Of a stretch of 7,759 nucleotides of DNA, positions 1 to 5,959 are shown piece after piece. The stretch lies in NCBI GenBank assembly GCA_017613225.1, contig JAGAEH010000230.1:1-7759 (forward strand), read 5' to 3'. Positions within the stretch are counted from its first letter, which is position 1. Each line of letters begins with the position of its first letter. Both the position numbers and the translations under genes were made by a program. The notes under the pieces were generated by a model that saw only the letters and a program-made list of their open reading frames with translations, made no database searches and was not told where the DNA came from. The DNA is from Lachnospiraceae bacterium (lineage in GTDB: Bacteria; Bacillota; Clostridia; Lachnospirales; Lachnospiraceae).

Positions 1-288
1 GCCGCCTGCCGTGCCCTGGACGAACTGCAGGAAGAGGGCATTTTAAGCTACAACAAGCCCCATGCGGCCTTCTATGTGTTCCCGCGCATCGACGACCACA
101 TCCATATCAAGAACGACCGCCAGATGGCCTTCGACCTGCTGGAGCAGAAGCACATCCTGTTAGTCGCCGGAAGCGGCTTCGACTGGATCGACATGCAGCA
201 CTTCCGCCTGGTGCTCCTGCCCGAGCCGGATCAGCTGTATAAGGCCGTAAAAGATATCGGAGACTTCCTGAGGGATTACAGGCAGTAG
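1..288 (+). CDS. PLP-dependent aminotransferase, C-terminal part (alanine aminotransferase-like)
   Basis: This is the last 95 codons of a class I/II aminotransferase. The gene enters from the left edge already open in frame 1 and stops with TAG. The stretch KPHAAFYVFPRID, then LLEQKHILLVAGSGFDW, then HFRLVLLPE and a final IGDFLRDYRQ matches the C-terminal small domain of alanine/valine-type aminotransferases (AlaA/AlaT branch). In that family the Arg of the HFRLV motif (residue 69 of this fragment) binds the substrate alpha-carboxylate. The PLP-binding lysine lies upstream, outside the window, so substrate specificity cannot be read. Such enzymes are cytoplasmic dimers that move amino groups between glutamate and pyruvate or similar keto acids. 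A separate promoter before rpmE suggests this gene ends its own transcription unit, though I see no strong terminator directly after it. The family assignment is firm; alanine as substrate is an inference. Confidence 0.88.
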   Translation, partial: AACRALDELQEEGILSYNKPHAAFYVFPRIDDHIHIKNDRQMAFDLLEQKHILLVAGSGFDWIDMQHFRLVLLPEPDQLYKAVKDIGDFLRDYRQ

Positions 289-296
289 CGTGTATA

Positions 297-310
297 AGGG
301 ACGGTTCCCT
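297..310. repeat. short inverted repeat, AGGGACGGTTCC core
   Basis: AGGGA and TCCCT flank a CGGT loop just after the aminotransferase stop. The same core (AGGGACGGT-CC) recurs at 7725-7735 inside the palindromic element at the right end of the window. It may be a remnant of the same dispersed repeat. The hairpin is too short and lacks a T tract, so it is a poor terminator. Confidence 0.4.
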
Positions 311-351
311 ATGCACGGCGGCAGAGCCCGTGAAAAAACTTGAAAAAGTCC

Positions 352-380
352 TTGCATTCGCTCTCTGCTTGTGTTAATAT
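352..380 (+). promoter_or_regulatory. sigma-A promoter for rpmE
   Basis: A -35 box TTGCAT (352-357) is followed after 17 bases by a -10 box TAATAT (375-380). A TG at 372-373 makes this an extended -10. Transcription would start near 387, giving a leader of about 50 bases before the rpmE start codon. Spacing and position are what is expected for a constitutive ribosomal-protein gene. Confidence 0.75.
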
Positions 381-437
381 CTTTCTTGCTGTTTTGACAG
401 TATGAATGAGAGATTCCATTTAGATGAGGTGATAGAA

Positions 438-647
438 ATGCAGGAAAAGATCCAGCCCAAGTATTATCAGGCAAAGGTTACGTGCAACTGCGGCAACGTG
501 TTTACCACCGGTTCCACCAAGCCCGAGATCCACGTTGAAGTCTGCTCCAAGTGCCATCCGTTCTATACCGGCCAGCAGAAGGCTACCCAGGCCCGCGGAC
601 GTATCGATAAGTTCAACCGCAAGTACGGTCTGACCAACGAACAGTAG
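438..647 (+). CDS. rpmE: 50S ribosomal protein L31, zinc-binding (C+) type
   Basis: This 69-residue protein is ribosomal protein L31, a component of the large subunit that helps bridge the two subunits. It carries the zinc-ligand cysteines of the C+ form: C16 and C18 in TCNCGN, and C36 and C39 in CSKCHPFYTG. The C-terminal GRIDKFNRKYGL is also typical. In many bacteria a cysteine-less paralogue replaces this form under zinc starvation; none is visible here. The reading frame is open from an upstream ATG at 402. The ATG at 438 is chosen because it has a GAGGTGAT ribosome binding site at 426-433, gives the canonical MQEKIQP-type N-terminus and the usual family length. The gene has its own promoter upstream and a hairpin terminator downstream. 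It precedes the DUF1385-prmC-prfA genes, an order common in Clostridia. Confidence 0.97.
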   Translation: MQEKIQPKYYQAKVTCNCGNVFTTGSTKPEIHVEVCSKCHPFYTGQQKATQARGRIDKFNRKYGLTNEQ

Positions 648-657
648 ACTGGCAGGA

Positions 658-701
658 AAAGGAGAGGTCAAGGTTCTTTTTGGAACCTCGGCCTCTCCTT
701 T
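658..701 (+). terminator. hairpin terminator after rpmE
   Basis: AAAGGAGAGG (658-667) pairs with CCTCTCCTTT (692-701), and AGGTTC (671-676) pairs with GAACCT (683-688) around a short T-rich loop. A small internal mismatch at 668-670/689-691 separates the two stems. The T run after the stem is short (it forms part of the stem), so termination may be partial, allowing read-through into the downstream DUF1385 gene. Confidence 0.7.
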
Positions 702-736
702 GCGTATAAAAAGAACTGAGTTTCAGGAGAATTGAC

Positions 737-1666
737 ATGCGATATTCCGGAATCGGCGGACAGGCTGTGCTGGAAGGCATCATGATGAAAAACGCGGAGA
801 AGTATTCCGTCGCCGTGCGCTGCCCGGACGGCAGCATCGCTTCGGAAGTGGCGGAATACAGGAGCATCACCGAGGGGCACAAGTGGATGGAGTGGCCCAT
901 CCTGCGGGGCGTGTTCCGCTTTGTGGACTCTCTGAAGCTGGGGATGAAGACCCTGGCCTATTCGGCGGAGATGTCCGGCCTGGAGGAGAGCTCCGGGAAA
1001 GAAGAGGGAAAGGACGAAAAAAAGTCCTCCGCCGGGGAGAGCCTTGTAATGGGCGGCGCCGTCGTAGGCGCCATTGCCATGGCCGTGGGCCTTTTCGTGC
1101 TGCTGCCGGTGCTTTTGGCCAATCTGCTGAAGCACGTGACGGAGAACTCCTTCCTGATCGGCCTCTGCGAGGGTCTGCTGCGGCTGGTCATCTTCATCGT
1201 CTACGTAAAGGCGATCTCGCTGATGAAGGACATCCGCCGCACCTACATGTACCACGGGGCGGAGCACAAGTGCATCAACTGCATCGAAACGGGACTGCCC
1301 TTGAACGTGGAGAACGTGCGCATCAGTTCCAAGGAGCACAAGCGCTGCGGTACCAGTTTCATGCTGTTTGTGATGCTGATCAGCATCATCGTGTTTATTT
1401 TCGTGCGCTTCGACAACGTCTGGCTGCGCATCCTGTCCAGGCTGGTGCTGATCCCCGTGGTGGCTGGCGTGTCCTACGAATTCATCCGCCTGGCGGGAAG
1501 CTCGGACAGCAAGGTGGTCAACATCATCAGCAAGCCCGGCCTGTGGATGCAGCGGCTCACCACCAAGGAGCCGGAGGACGACATGATCGAAGTGGCCATC
1601 CGGGCGGTGGAGGACGTGTTCGACTGGCAGGCCTTCGAAGCAGAAGAGGCAGGACCGGAGAAATGA
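737..1666 (+). CDS. DUF1385 family membrane protein (YqhQ-like)
   Basis: This 309-residue integral membrane protein belongs to DUF1385, related to B. subtilis YqhQ; its molecular function is not established. Family marks visible are GGQAVLEGIMM (residues 7-17), HGAEHK (173-178), EHKRCGTSF (200-208) and the C-terminal KPGLWMQRLTTKEPEDD (266-282). Four hydrophobic segments lie at about 102-131, 140-163, 206-224 and 231-252. A charged linker rich in Glu, Lys and Ser (residues 82-101) precedes the first. The paired His/Cys motifs (H173, H177, C179, C182, H201, C204) could bind metal, which is my inference. The ATG at 737 is preceded by AGGAGA at 725-730 with a 6-base gap. The stop overlaps the prmC start (ATGA), so the two are translationally coupled. 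Its steady company with rpmE, prmC and prfA hints at a housekeeping role, but nothing more specific can be claimed. Confidence 0.93.
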   Translation: MRYSGIGGQAVLEGIMMKNAEKYSVAVRCPDGSIASEVAEYRSITEGHKWMEWPILRGVFRFVDSLKLGMKTLAYSAEMSGLEESSGKEEGKDEKKSSAGESLVMGGAVVGAIAMAVGLFVLLPVLLANLLKHVTENSFLIGLCEGLLRLVIFIVYVKAISLMKDIRRTYMYHGAEHKCINCIETGLPLNVENVRISSKEHKRCGTSFMLFVMLISIIVFIFVRFDNVWLRILSRLVLIPVVAGVSYEFIRLAGSSDSKVVNIISKPGLWMQRLTTKEPEDDMIEVAIRAVEDVFDWQAFEAEEAGPEK

Positions 1667-2511
1667 CGGTCCGGGAAGCCCTGGAAAAAGGGAAAAAACT
1701 GCTGTTGCAGGCAGGGATCGGGGAGGCCGCGCTGGATGCCAGGCTTTTGCTGGAGCATGTGACGGGGCTGGACCGCGGCTCGCTGCTTCTGAGCTGGGCA
1801 AAGGAACTGCCGGGGGAGCAGCTGCAGGCCTATGAGGCCCTGCTGGCGCGCAGGGCGTCCCGTGAGCCCCTGCAGCACATCGTCGGCAGCGTGAGCTTCA
1901 TGGGCATCGACATACTGTGCGACGGGCGGGCCCTGATCCCCCGCCAGGAGACGGAACTGCTGGCGGAGCAGGCCATCCGGCTGTCGGAGAAGCAGGCGGG
2001 GCTGACGGCCCTGGACCTGTGCACCGGCACCGGCTGCATCGCCATCGCAATGGCCCTCATGGGCCGTTACTTAGCCGTTGCGGCCACGGACGTATCCCGG
2101 GAGGCTCTGACCCTTGCCGCGGAGAATATGGCGCGAAATAAGGCCTCTGTGGAGCTTTTGCAGGGGGATCTGTTCAAGGCGGTTCCGGACAGGAGATTCG
2201 ATGTGATCGTCTCCAACCCGCCCTACATCGCGTCGGAAGTACTGAATACGCTGATGCCGGAAGTGCGGGAGCATGACCCCCTCATGGCATTGGACGGCGG
2301 CGCCGACGGCCTGGCCTTTTACCGCAGGATCGCGGCGGAGGCGCCCCGGCATTTGAACCATGGCGGCCGGCTGCTGCTGGAGATCGGTGCGGACCAGGGG
2401 GCCGCGGTCAGCGCGCTGCTGGCGGAAAACGGTTTTGCGGACATCCGCGTGCTGAAAGACTACGGCGGCCTGGACAGGATCGTCACCGCCGCGGGAGGAA
2501 AAGATGTTTGA
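1663..2511 (+). CDS. prmC: peptide chain release factor N5-glutamine methyltransferase
   Basis: PrmC (HemK) uses S-adenosylmethionine to methylate the amide nitrogen of the glutamine in the GGQ motif of release factors RF1 and RF2, which speeds peptide release at stop codons. The 282-residue product has the N-terminal helical domain with REPLQHIVG (67-75), then PRQETELL (93-100), the SAM-binding motif DLCTGTG (118-124), the acidic D143 of motif II, and the catalytic NPPY (185-188) that holds the target glutamine. HDPLMALDGG (204-213) is also characteristic. Length is normal. The start ATG overlaps the DUF1385 stop by four bases and has GGAG just before it. The same frame stays open far upstream through the DUF1385 gene, but that extension is not real. 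The gene overlaps its substrate gene prfA by eight bases, so both are co-translated. Confidence 0.96.
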   Translation: MTVREALEKGKKLLLQAGIGEAALDARLLLEHVTGLDRGSLLLSWAKELPGEQLQAYEALLARRASREPLQHIVGSVSFMGIDILCDGRALIPRQETELLAEQAIRLSEKQAGLTALDLCTGTGCIAIAMALMGRYLAVAATDVSREALTLAAENMARNKASVELLQGDLFKAVPDRRFDVIVSNPPYIASEVLNTLMPEVREHDPLMALDGGADGLAFYRRIAAEAPRHLNHGGRLLLEIGADQGAAVSALLAENGFADIRVLKDYGGLDRIVTAAGGKDV

Positions 2512-3577
2512 CAGACTGGAAGATATCATAAAGCATTTTGAGGAGATCCAGCAGGAGCTGGGGCAGCCGGACGTGGCGGCGGATCCCAACCGGTTCCGCA
2601 AGCTGATGAAGGAACAGAACGACCTGCAGCCCCTGGTGGAGACCTATACGCAGTATAAAAAAGAAAAGACCAACGTGGAGGACAGCCTGGAACTGCTGGA
2701 CGTGGAGAGCGACCCGGAGATGCGGGAGCTGGCCAAGGAAGAGCTGGCTGCCAGCCGGAAGGCGGTGGAGGAGCTGGAAGAAAAGCTGAAGATCCTGCTG
2801 CTGCCCAAGGATCCCAACGACGACAAGAACGTGTTCGTGGAGATCCGGGCCGGCGTGGGCGGCGATGAGGCGGCCCTGTTCGCGGCGGAGCTCTACCGCA
2901 TGTACCTGCGCTTCGCGGAGCGCAACCGCTGGAAGAGCGAGCTGGTGTCCTTAAGCGAAGGCGCCATCGGCGGGATCAAGGAAGTCATCTTCAGCATCAC
3001 CGGCGCCGGGGCCTACTCCAAGATGAAGTACGAGAGCGGCACCCACAGGGTCCAGCGCGTCCCGGAGACGGAGTCCGGCGGGCGCATCCACACTTCCACC
3101 GCCACGGTGGCGGTGATGCCGGAAGCGGAGGACGTGGACGTGGAGATCGACTTGAACGACTGCCGCTTCGACGTGTTCCGGTCCTCCGGCCACGGCGGCC
3201 AGAGCGTCAATACCACGGACTCCGCGGTGCGCCTGACCCACATCCCTACGGGCATCGTGATCAGCTGCCAGGACGAAAAGTCACAGTTAAAGAACAAGGA
3301 CAAGGCCCTGAAGGTGCTGCGTTCCAGGCTCTACGACCTGGAACTGAAGAAGAAGCAGGACGCGGAGGCCGCGGAACGGCGCAGCCAGATCGGCAGCGGC
3401 GACCGCTCCGAAAAGATCCGCACCTACAATTTCCCCCAGGGGAGGGTGACGGAACACCGCATCAAGCTGACGCTGTACCGCATCGACGCGGTGATGGACG
3501 GCGACCTGTTCGAGATCACGGACAGTCTGATCGCGGCGGACCAGGCAGAGCGCCTGAGCCGCATGGAACGGTTTTGA
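2504..3577 (+). CDS. prfA: peptide chain release factor 1
   Basis: RF1 recognises UAA and UAG stop codons in the ribosomal A site and triggers hydrolysis of the peptidyl-tRNA ester. At 357 residues it is the usual length. The tripeptide that reads the stop codon is the RF1-type P-x-T, here PET at 187-189 in HRVQRVPETESGGRIHT; RF2 would show SPF. The catalytic GGQ is at 231-233 in SSGHGGQSVNTTDSAVRLTH, and its glutamine is the PrmC target. The N-terminal 100 residues are helical and charged, as in domain 1. It starts at ATG with GGAGG at 2494-2498, five bases away and inside the 3' end of prmC, so translation is coupled. RF1 not RF2 is certain from the PxT motif and from the absence of the RF2 programmed frameshift site. 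Confidence 0.98.
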   Translation: MFDRLEDIIKHFEEIQQELGQPDVAADPNRFRKLMKEQNDLQPLVETYTQYKKEKTNVEDSLELLDVESDPEMRELAKEELAASRKAVEELEEKLKILLLPKDPNDDKNVFVEIRAGVGGDEAALFAAELYRMYLRFAERNRWKSELVSLSEGAIGGIKEVIFSITGAGAYSKMKYESGTHRVQRVPETESGGRIHTSTATVAVMPEAEDVDVEIDLNDCRFDVFRSSGHGGQSVNTTDSAVRLTHIPTGIVISCQDEKSQLKNKDKALKVLRSRLYDLELKKKQDAEAAERRSQIGSGDRSEKIRTYNFPQGRVTEHRIKLTLYRIDAVMDGDLFEITDSLIAADQAERLSRMERF

Positions 3578-3612
3578 AAGATACTAAGCATATGAAAGAG
3601 GGGAGAATAATC

Positions 3613-3918
3613 ATGAAAAGAGGGATTGCGATCCTTGCAGTTCTGATGCTGATGCTGGCAGCGCTGCCTGCCATGGCGCAGGAGAGAAAGGCGCCTGCTG
3701 GAAGAAGCCTTGCCGGGACGGGCCTGCAGGATATCATCAGTGTGGAGGAGAGTACGGAAGCCGGACAGGAGTCCCAGGGCATGTCCATGTGGGATCTGAC
3801 TCTGATCGGCCTGGGGATCTGCGGCGCGCTGCTGACGATCCTGCTGATCATCGCCCTGACTTCCAAGAAGGACGTGGAGAGAGAATACGACGTCAAGAAA
3901 CCGCCGCAGAAGAGGTGA
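3613..3918 (+). CDS. small secreted/membrane-anchored protein of unknown function
   Basis: I do not recognise a family for this 101-residue product. The N-terminus MKRGIAILAVLMLMLAALPAMA looks like a signal peptide with an A-M-A cleavage site after residue 22. A short polar region rich in Glu, Ser and Gly (23-57) follows. A second hydrophobic helix spans about 60-83, and the tail is basic and charged (KK, PPQKR). After cleavage it would be a single-pass protein with a ~35-residue exterior part and a short cytoplasmic tail. The overall shape resembles the small gamma subunit of sodium-pump decarboxylases (OadG-like), but no diagnostic motif is seen and no partner subunits are nearby. The ATG at 3613 follows GAGGGGAGA (3598-3606); earlier in-frame starts at 3574 (TTG) and 3592 (ATG) lack a ribosome binding site. 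It lies 35 bases after prfA without a terminator, so co-transcription is likely. Confidence 0.8.
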   Translation: MKRGIAILAVLMLMLAALPAMAQERKAPAGRSLAGTGLQDIISVEESTEAGQESQGMSMWDLTLIGLGICGALLTILLIIALTSKKDVEREYDVKKPPQKR

Positions 3919-3994
3919 GCGGGTCTGTCAAATGATGCCGGGACACGGGGGCGCCATCCGCAAAAGAGGAGCGGCCCTGTCCGCAGCCATGAAA

Positions 3995-4026
3995 AAAGAG
4001 GTTTCGGTGTGAGCCGAAACCTCTTT
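3995..4026. terminator. bidirectional intrinsic terminator between convergent genes
   Basis: AAAGAGGTTTCGG (3995-4007) and CCGAAACCTCTTT (4014-4026) form a perfect 13-bp stem with a six-base loop. On the minus strand the stem runs into a six-T tract (A run at 3992-3997), which makes it a strong terminator for the 4046-5089 gene. On the plus strand the T run is only three, so it is a weaker end for the prfA transcript. A second small hairpin GCGCT/AGCGC follows at 4027-4038 with TTTT after it and may assist the plus strand. Confidence 0.88.
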
Positions 4027-4045
4027 GCGCTGTAGCGCTTTTGCT

Positions 4046-5089
4046 TTAATCCGCGGCCTCTTCCAGGTCGATCTCACCGATCTCATCCGGCAGGATGTCC
4101 TCGGCGCTTACGTCCTTTCCGTCCGTCGCCAGGTTGGTGATGTCGTCACGCTTTGCGCAGAAGCTGCACAGGCGGGTGCGGTTGGCGGCGATGGCCTGAT
4201 CCACAGAGCCGTAGGTCAGCGTGTCGGTGTGGTTCAGGGCCTGGCAGTCCTGATGGGTGTGATACACTTTGCCGAAAGGTGCCCAGTACACGTCACCGGT
4301 GATGGTATTGGTGGCGGCTTCCAGTTCCTCCTTGGAGACCGGGTTCCAGTCGTAGCTGGCCAGGCCCGCGATCAGCAGGGCGATGATGGCCACGACGGTG
4401 GCGACCACGCGGGTCTTCTTGTCCGTGTTCTTGTTGCTGAGGGCGATGATGATGAAAGGCAGGAAGCAGGCGACGGCTACGATCACGCCCATGTTGTTCC
4501 AGATCCAGAACAGGGTCTTGTTCTTCTTGGACATGGGGCTGATGTGGTTAGCCTTCTTCCACAGCTGGGAGCCGATCACGACGCAGATCAGGTCCAGTAC
4601 CAGGAACACGATGATCTGAGCCAGAGAGGACAGTCCCAGGAAATTCATCTTGATCTTGCCCAGCAGGATCATGATGGCGACGATCTCCAGACCCAGGGCG
4701 ACGACCCACAGGGCGATGGCGCCGATGCGGTAGCCCGTGCTGCTGCCCTTGGGCTTGGCCTGCTGCAGGTTAGAGCCTTCTTCCTTCGCGGCGGGCTTTT
4801 TGGGAGCGGTCTTCTTGGCGGGCTTTGCTTCCTCCACCTCTTCCTCGATCTCCTCGACGGCTTCCTCGACCTCGTCCACGGCGGGTTCTACAGTTTCTTC
4901 CACTGCATCGGCAGCCTTCTTTAAAGCCTTCTTTGCAGTTCCTTCAGCTGCGTCCTTGGCGGCTGCAGCGGTCTTTTTGGCCTTGGCGGCGGTATTTTCC
5001 GCGGCATCCCCGGCCTTTGCAGCGGTTTTTTTCACAGCCTTCACCGCCTCATCGGCAGATACCAGCTTTTTTTCTTTGTTTTCAGCCAT
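4046..5089 (-). CDS. four-helix membrane protein with Lys/Ala-rich N-terminus and C-terminal His/Cys (probable zinc) motif
   Basis: No named family is recognised for the whole 347-residue protein. Residues 10-66 are Ala/Lys-rich with repeated KKTAAKA/AKKALKKA-like pieces, resembling histone H1 or LEA tails and likely a long amphipathic helix. Residues 66-88 are strongly acidic (VEEAVEEIEEEVEEA), and 89-118 are Lys/Pro-rich. Four membrane segments follow at about 120-144, 153-176, 193-217 and 227-245. The C-terminus holds GDVYWAPFGKVYHTHQDC (265-282) and TRLCSFC (305-311). This VY-W-P-GKVYH-x4-C ... C-x2-C pattern (H277, C282, C308, C311) resembles a small putative metal-binding module found at the ends of various Firmicutes proteins. 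The ATG at 5089 has GGGAGG five bases upstream; an in-frame ATG at 5134 lies upstream of the transcription start and is rejected. It is monocistronic, with its own promoter and terminator. Confidence 0.85.
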   Translation of the reverse strand: MAENKEKKLVSADEAVKAVKKTAAKAGDAAENTAAKAKKTAAAAKDAAEGTAKKALKKAADAVEETVEPAVDEVEEAVEEIEEEVEEAKPAKKTAPKKPAAKEEGSNLQQAKPKGSSTGYRIGAIALWVVALGLEIVAIMILLGKIKMNFLGLSSLAQIIVFLVLDLICVVIGSQLWKKANHISPMSKKNKTLFWIWNNMGVIVAVACFLPFIIIALSNKNTDKKTRVVATVVAIIALLIAGLASYDWNPVSKEELEAATNTITGDVYWAPFGKVYHTHQDCQALNHTDTLTYGSVDQAIAANRTRLCSFCAKRDDITNLATDGKDVSAEDILPDEIGEIDLEEAAD

Positions 5090-5123
5090 TGCGACCTCCC
5101 ACTTTCGTACTAATCTTTTATTA

Positions 5124-5151
5124 ATTATACACACTTGTCCGGGCTTTTCAA
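5124..5151 (-). promoter_or_regulatory. sigma-A promoter for the minus-strand membrane protein gene
   Basis: Read on the minus strand, TTGAAA (5151-5146) is followed by 16 bases and a perfect TATAAT (5129-5124). Transcription would start near 5117, leaving a leader of about 28 bases that contains the GGGAGG ribosome binding site at 5100-5095. Confidence 0.85.
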
Positions 5152-5240
5152 GAAAAAAAGGGAGATCGGATACTACAAAATGGACGCAGAGACACTACAT
5201 GTTGCGCTTTTGTGCTCCGGGAGGGGGATAAGTGCCAGTC

Positions 5241-5269
5241 TACACTTTTCCGGCAAACTCTGCTATACT
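5241..5269 (+). promoter_or_regulatory. extended -10 promoter for the cysteine-peptidase-like gene
   Basis: TATACT at 5264-5269 is preceded by TGC (5261-5263), an extended -10. The -35 position (TACACT, 5241-5246, 17-base spacer) is a poor match. The start site would be near 5276, about 28 bases before the GTG codon. This placement rules out the in-frame ATG at 5232, which lies upstream of the promoter. Confidence 0.65.
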
Positions 5270-5292
5270 TGGTTCGGTCTTTGGAAAGGCCC

Positions 5293-5297
5293 GGAGG
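5293..5297 (+). promoter_or_regulatory. ribosome binding site selecting a GTG start
   Basis: GGAGG lies six bases before GTG at 5304. It is the only good Shine-Dalgarno sequence in the 5' part of the frame and decides the start of the downstream gene. Confidence 0.75.
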
Positions 5298-5303
5298 CGG
5301 GGA

Positions 5304-5906
5304 GTGAAAAAGGAACTGGACTATTTTATCATCGGGAACTCCTATGGCGGCAATCAGCGATGGATGCGGTCCATCAAGATGCGCGTGGGCGGCTGCGGAG
5401 CCATCACGGCCTGCGACTGCTCGATCCTGTTCGCCAAAAACCAGAATGTCTCCGGCGTCTGCCCCTTCGACCCGGCCCGGGTGACCAGGGAAGAGTACGT
5501 GAGCTTCTGCCACCGGATGGAGAACTATCTGTGGCCCAGGCGCCACGGCATCGACCGCATCGAGATCTATCTGGAGGGCTACGCGAACTATCTGCGGGAC
5601 GCGGGAGTGACCGGCATCACCATGACGGGGCTGCACGGAGAGGAGCCCTATGAGGCCGCCAGGGCGGCCGTGACCGGGAGGATCGACCAGGGCCTGCCTC
5701 TTCCCATGCTCCTGCTGCGGCACAAGGACAGACAGTTTCAGTCCTATAACTGGCACTGGTTCCCCATCATCGGCTATGAGGAGACGGGGGAGGGCTTCCA
5801 TGTGAAGGTCGCCACCTACAGCCATTGGCAGTGGTTCGACCTGCGTGCCCTGTGGGACACCGGCCATGATAAAAAGGGCGGACTGATCCTGTATGAACTC
5901 GGTTGA
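5304..5906 (+). CDS. putative papain/C39-like cysteine peptidase domain protein
   Basis: The 200-residue product has no signal peptide or membrane segment, so it is probably cytoplasmic. It consists of one domain with a likely papain-type catalytic layout. Residues 26-35 read MRVGGCGAIT, with C31 as candidate nucleophile near the N-terminus. SYNWHWFPIIGYEE (147-160) offers H151 followed by the hydrophobic strand and G-Y turn usual after the catalytic His of C39-type peptidases. VATYSHWQWFDLRALW (169-184) sits where the third catalytic residue would be, with D179 a candidate. Other cysteines (C37, C39, C53, C69) are scattered. The assignment to a papain-like fold is an inference from motif order; substrate and physiological role are unknown, and an inactive or transferase relative is possible. 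Translation starts at GTG 5304 with GGAGG upstream and an extended -10 promoter 35 bases before. Its TGA stop lies inside the -35 box of the next gene. Confidence 0.8.
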   Translation: MKKELDYFIIGNSYGGNQRWMRSIKMRVGGCGAITACDCSILFAKNQNVSGVCPFDPARVTREEYVSFCHRMENYLWPRRHGIDRIEIYLEGYANYLRDAGVTGITMTGLHGEEPYEAARAAVTGRIDQGLPLPMLLLRHKDRQFQSYNWHWFPIIGYEETGEGFHVKVATYSHWQWFDLRALWDTGHDKKGGLILYELG

Positions 5907-5931
5907 CGCGCCGCGCATTCGGGTGCATAAT
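5903..5931 (+). promoter_or_regulatory. promoter for the DUF937-like gene, overlapping the upstream stop codon
   Basis: TTGACG (5903-5908) and CATAAT (5926-5931) are separated by 17 bases. The -35 box contains the TGA stop of the preceding gene (5904-5906). The start site would be near 5938, about 22 bases before the ATG at 5960. The alternative in-frame ATG at 5930 falls within the -10 box and so cannot be used by this transcript. Confidence 0.72.
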
Positions 5932-5959
5932 GATAAAAACCGCAAAAAGGAGTACCGAC

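Noticed and set aside
701..710. TGCG-TATAAA as a -10 box for the DUF1385 gene
   Set aside because: No acceptable -35 box lies 16-18 bases upstream, since that stretch is inside the terminator stem. Read-through from the rpmE promoter is as likely, so it is not listed.
883..1662. Long plus-strand open frame continuous with prmC, running through the DUF1385 gene
   Set aside because: The translation is low-complexity Arg/Gly/His-rich and matches no family, while the DUF1385 frame carries conserved motifs. It is a GC-driven shadow; prmC starts at 1663.
668..1801. 377-codon minus-strand open frame opposite DUF1385 and prmC
   Set aside because: His/Gln/Ala-rich product with no motif, fully antisense to two well supported genes, and no ribosome binding site.
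4025..4924. 299-codon plus-strand open frame opposite the minus-strand membrane protein
   Set aside because: It starts within the terminator region, has Gly/Asp/His-rich nonsense composition, and the opposite strand has clear membrane helices with promoter and ribosome binding site.
5232..5303. N-terminal extension of the cysteine-peptidase-like protein from ATG 5232
   Set aside because: The extension covers the -10 box at 5264-5269 and has no ribosome binding site; GTG at 5304 has GGAGG at the right distance.
5148..5945. 265-codon minus-strand open frame opposite the cysteine-peptidase-like gene
   Set aside because: It would overlap the divergent promoters and the real gene; no start signals and no recognisable domain.
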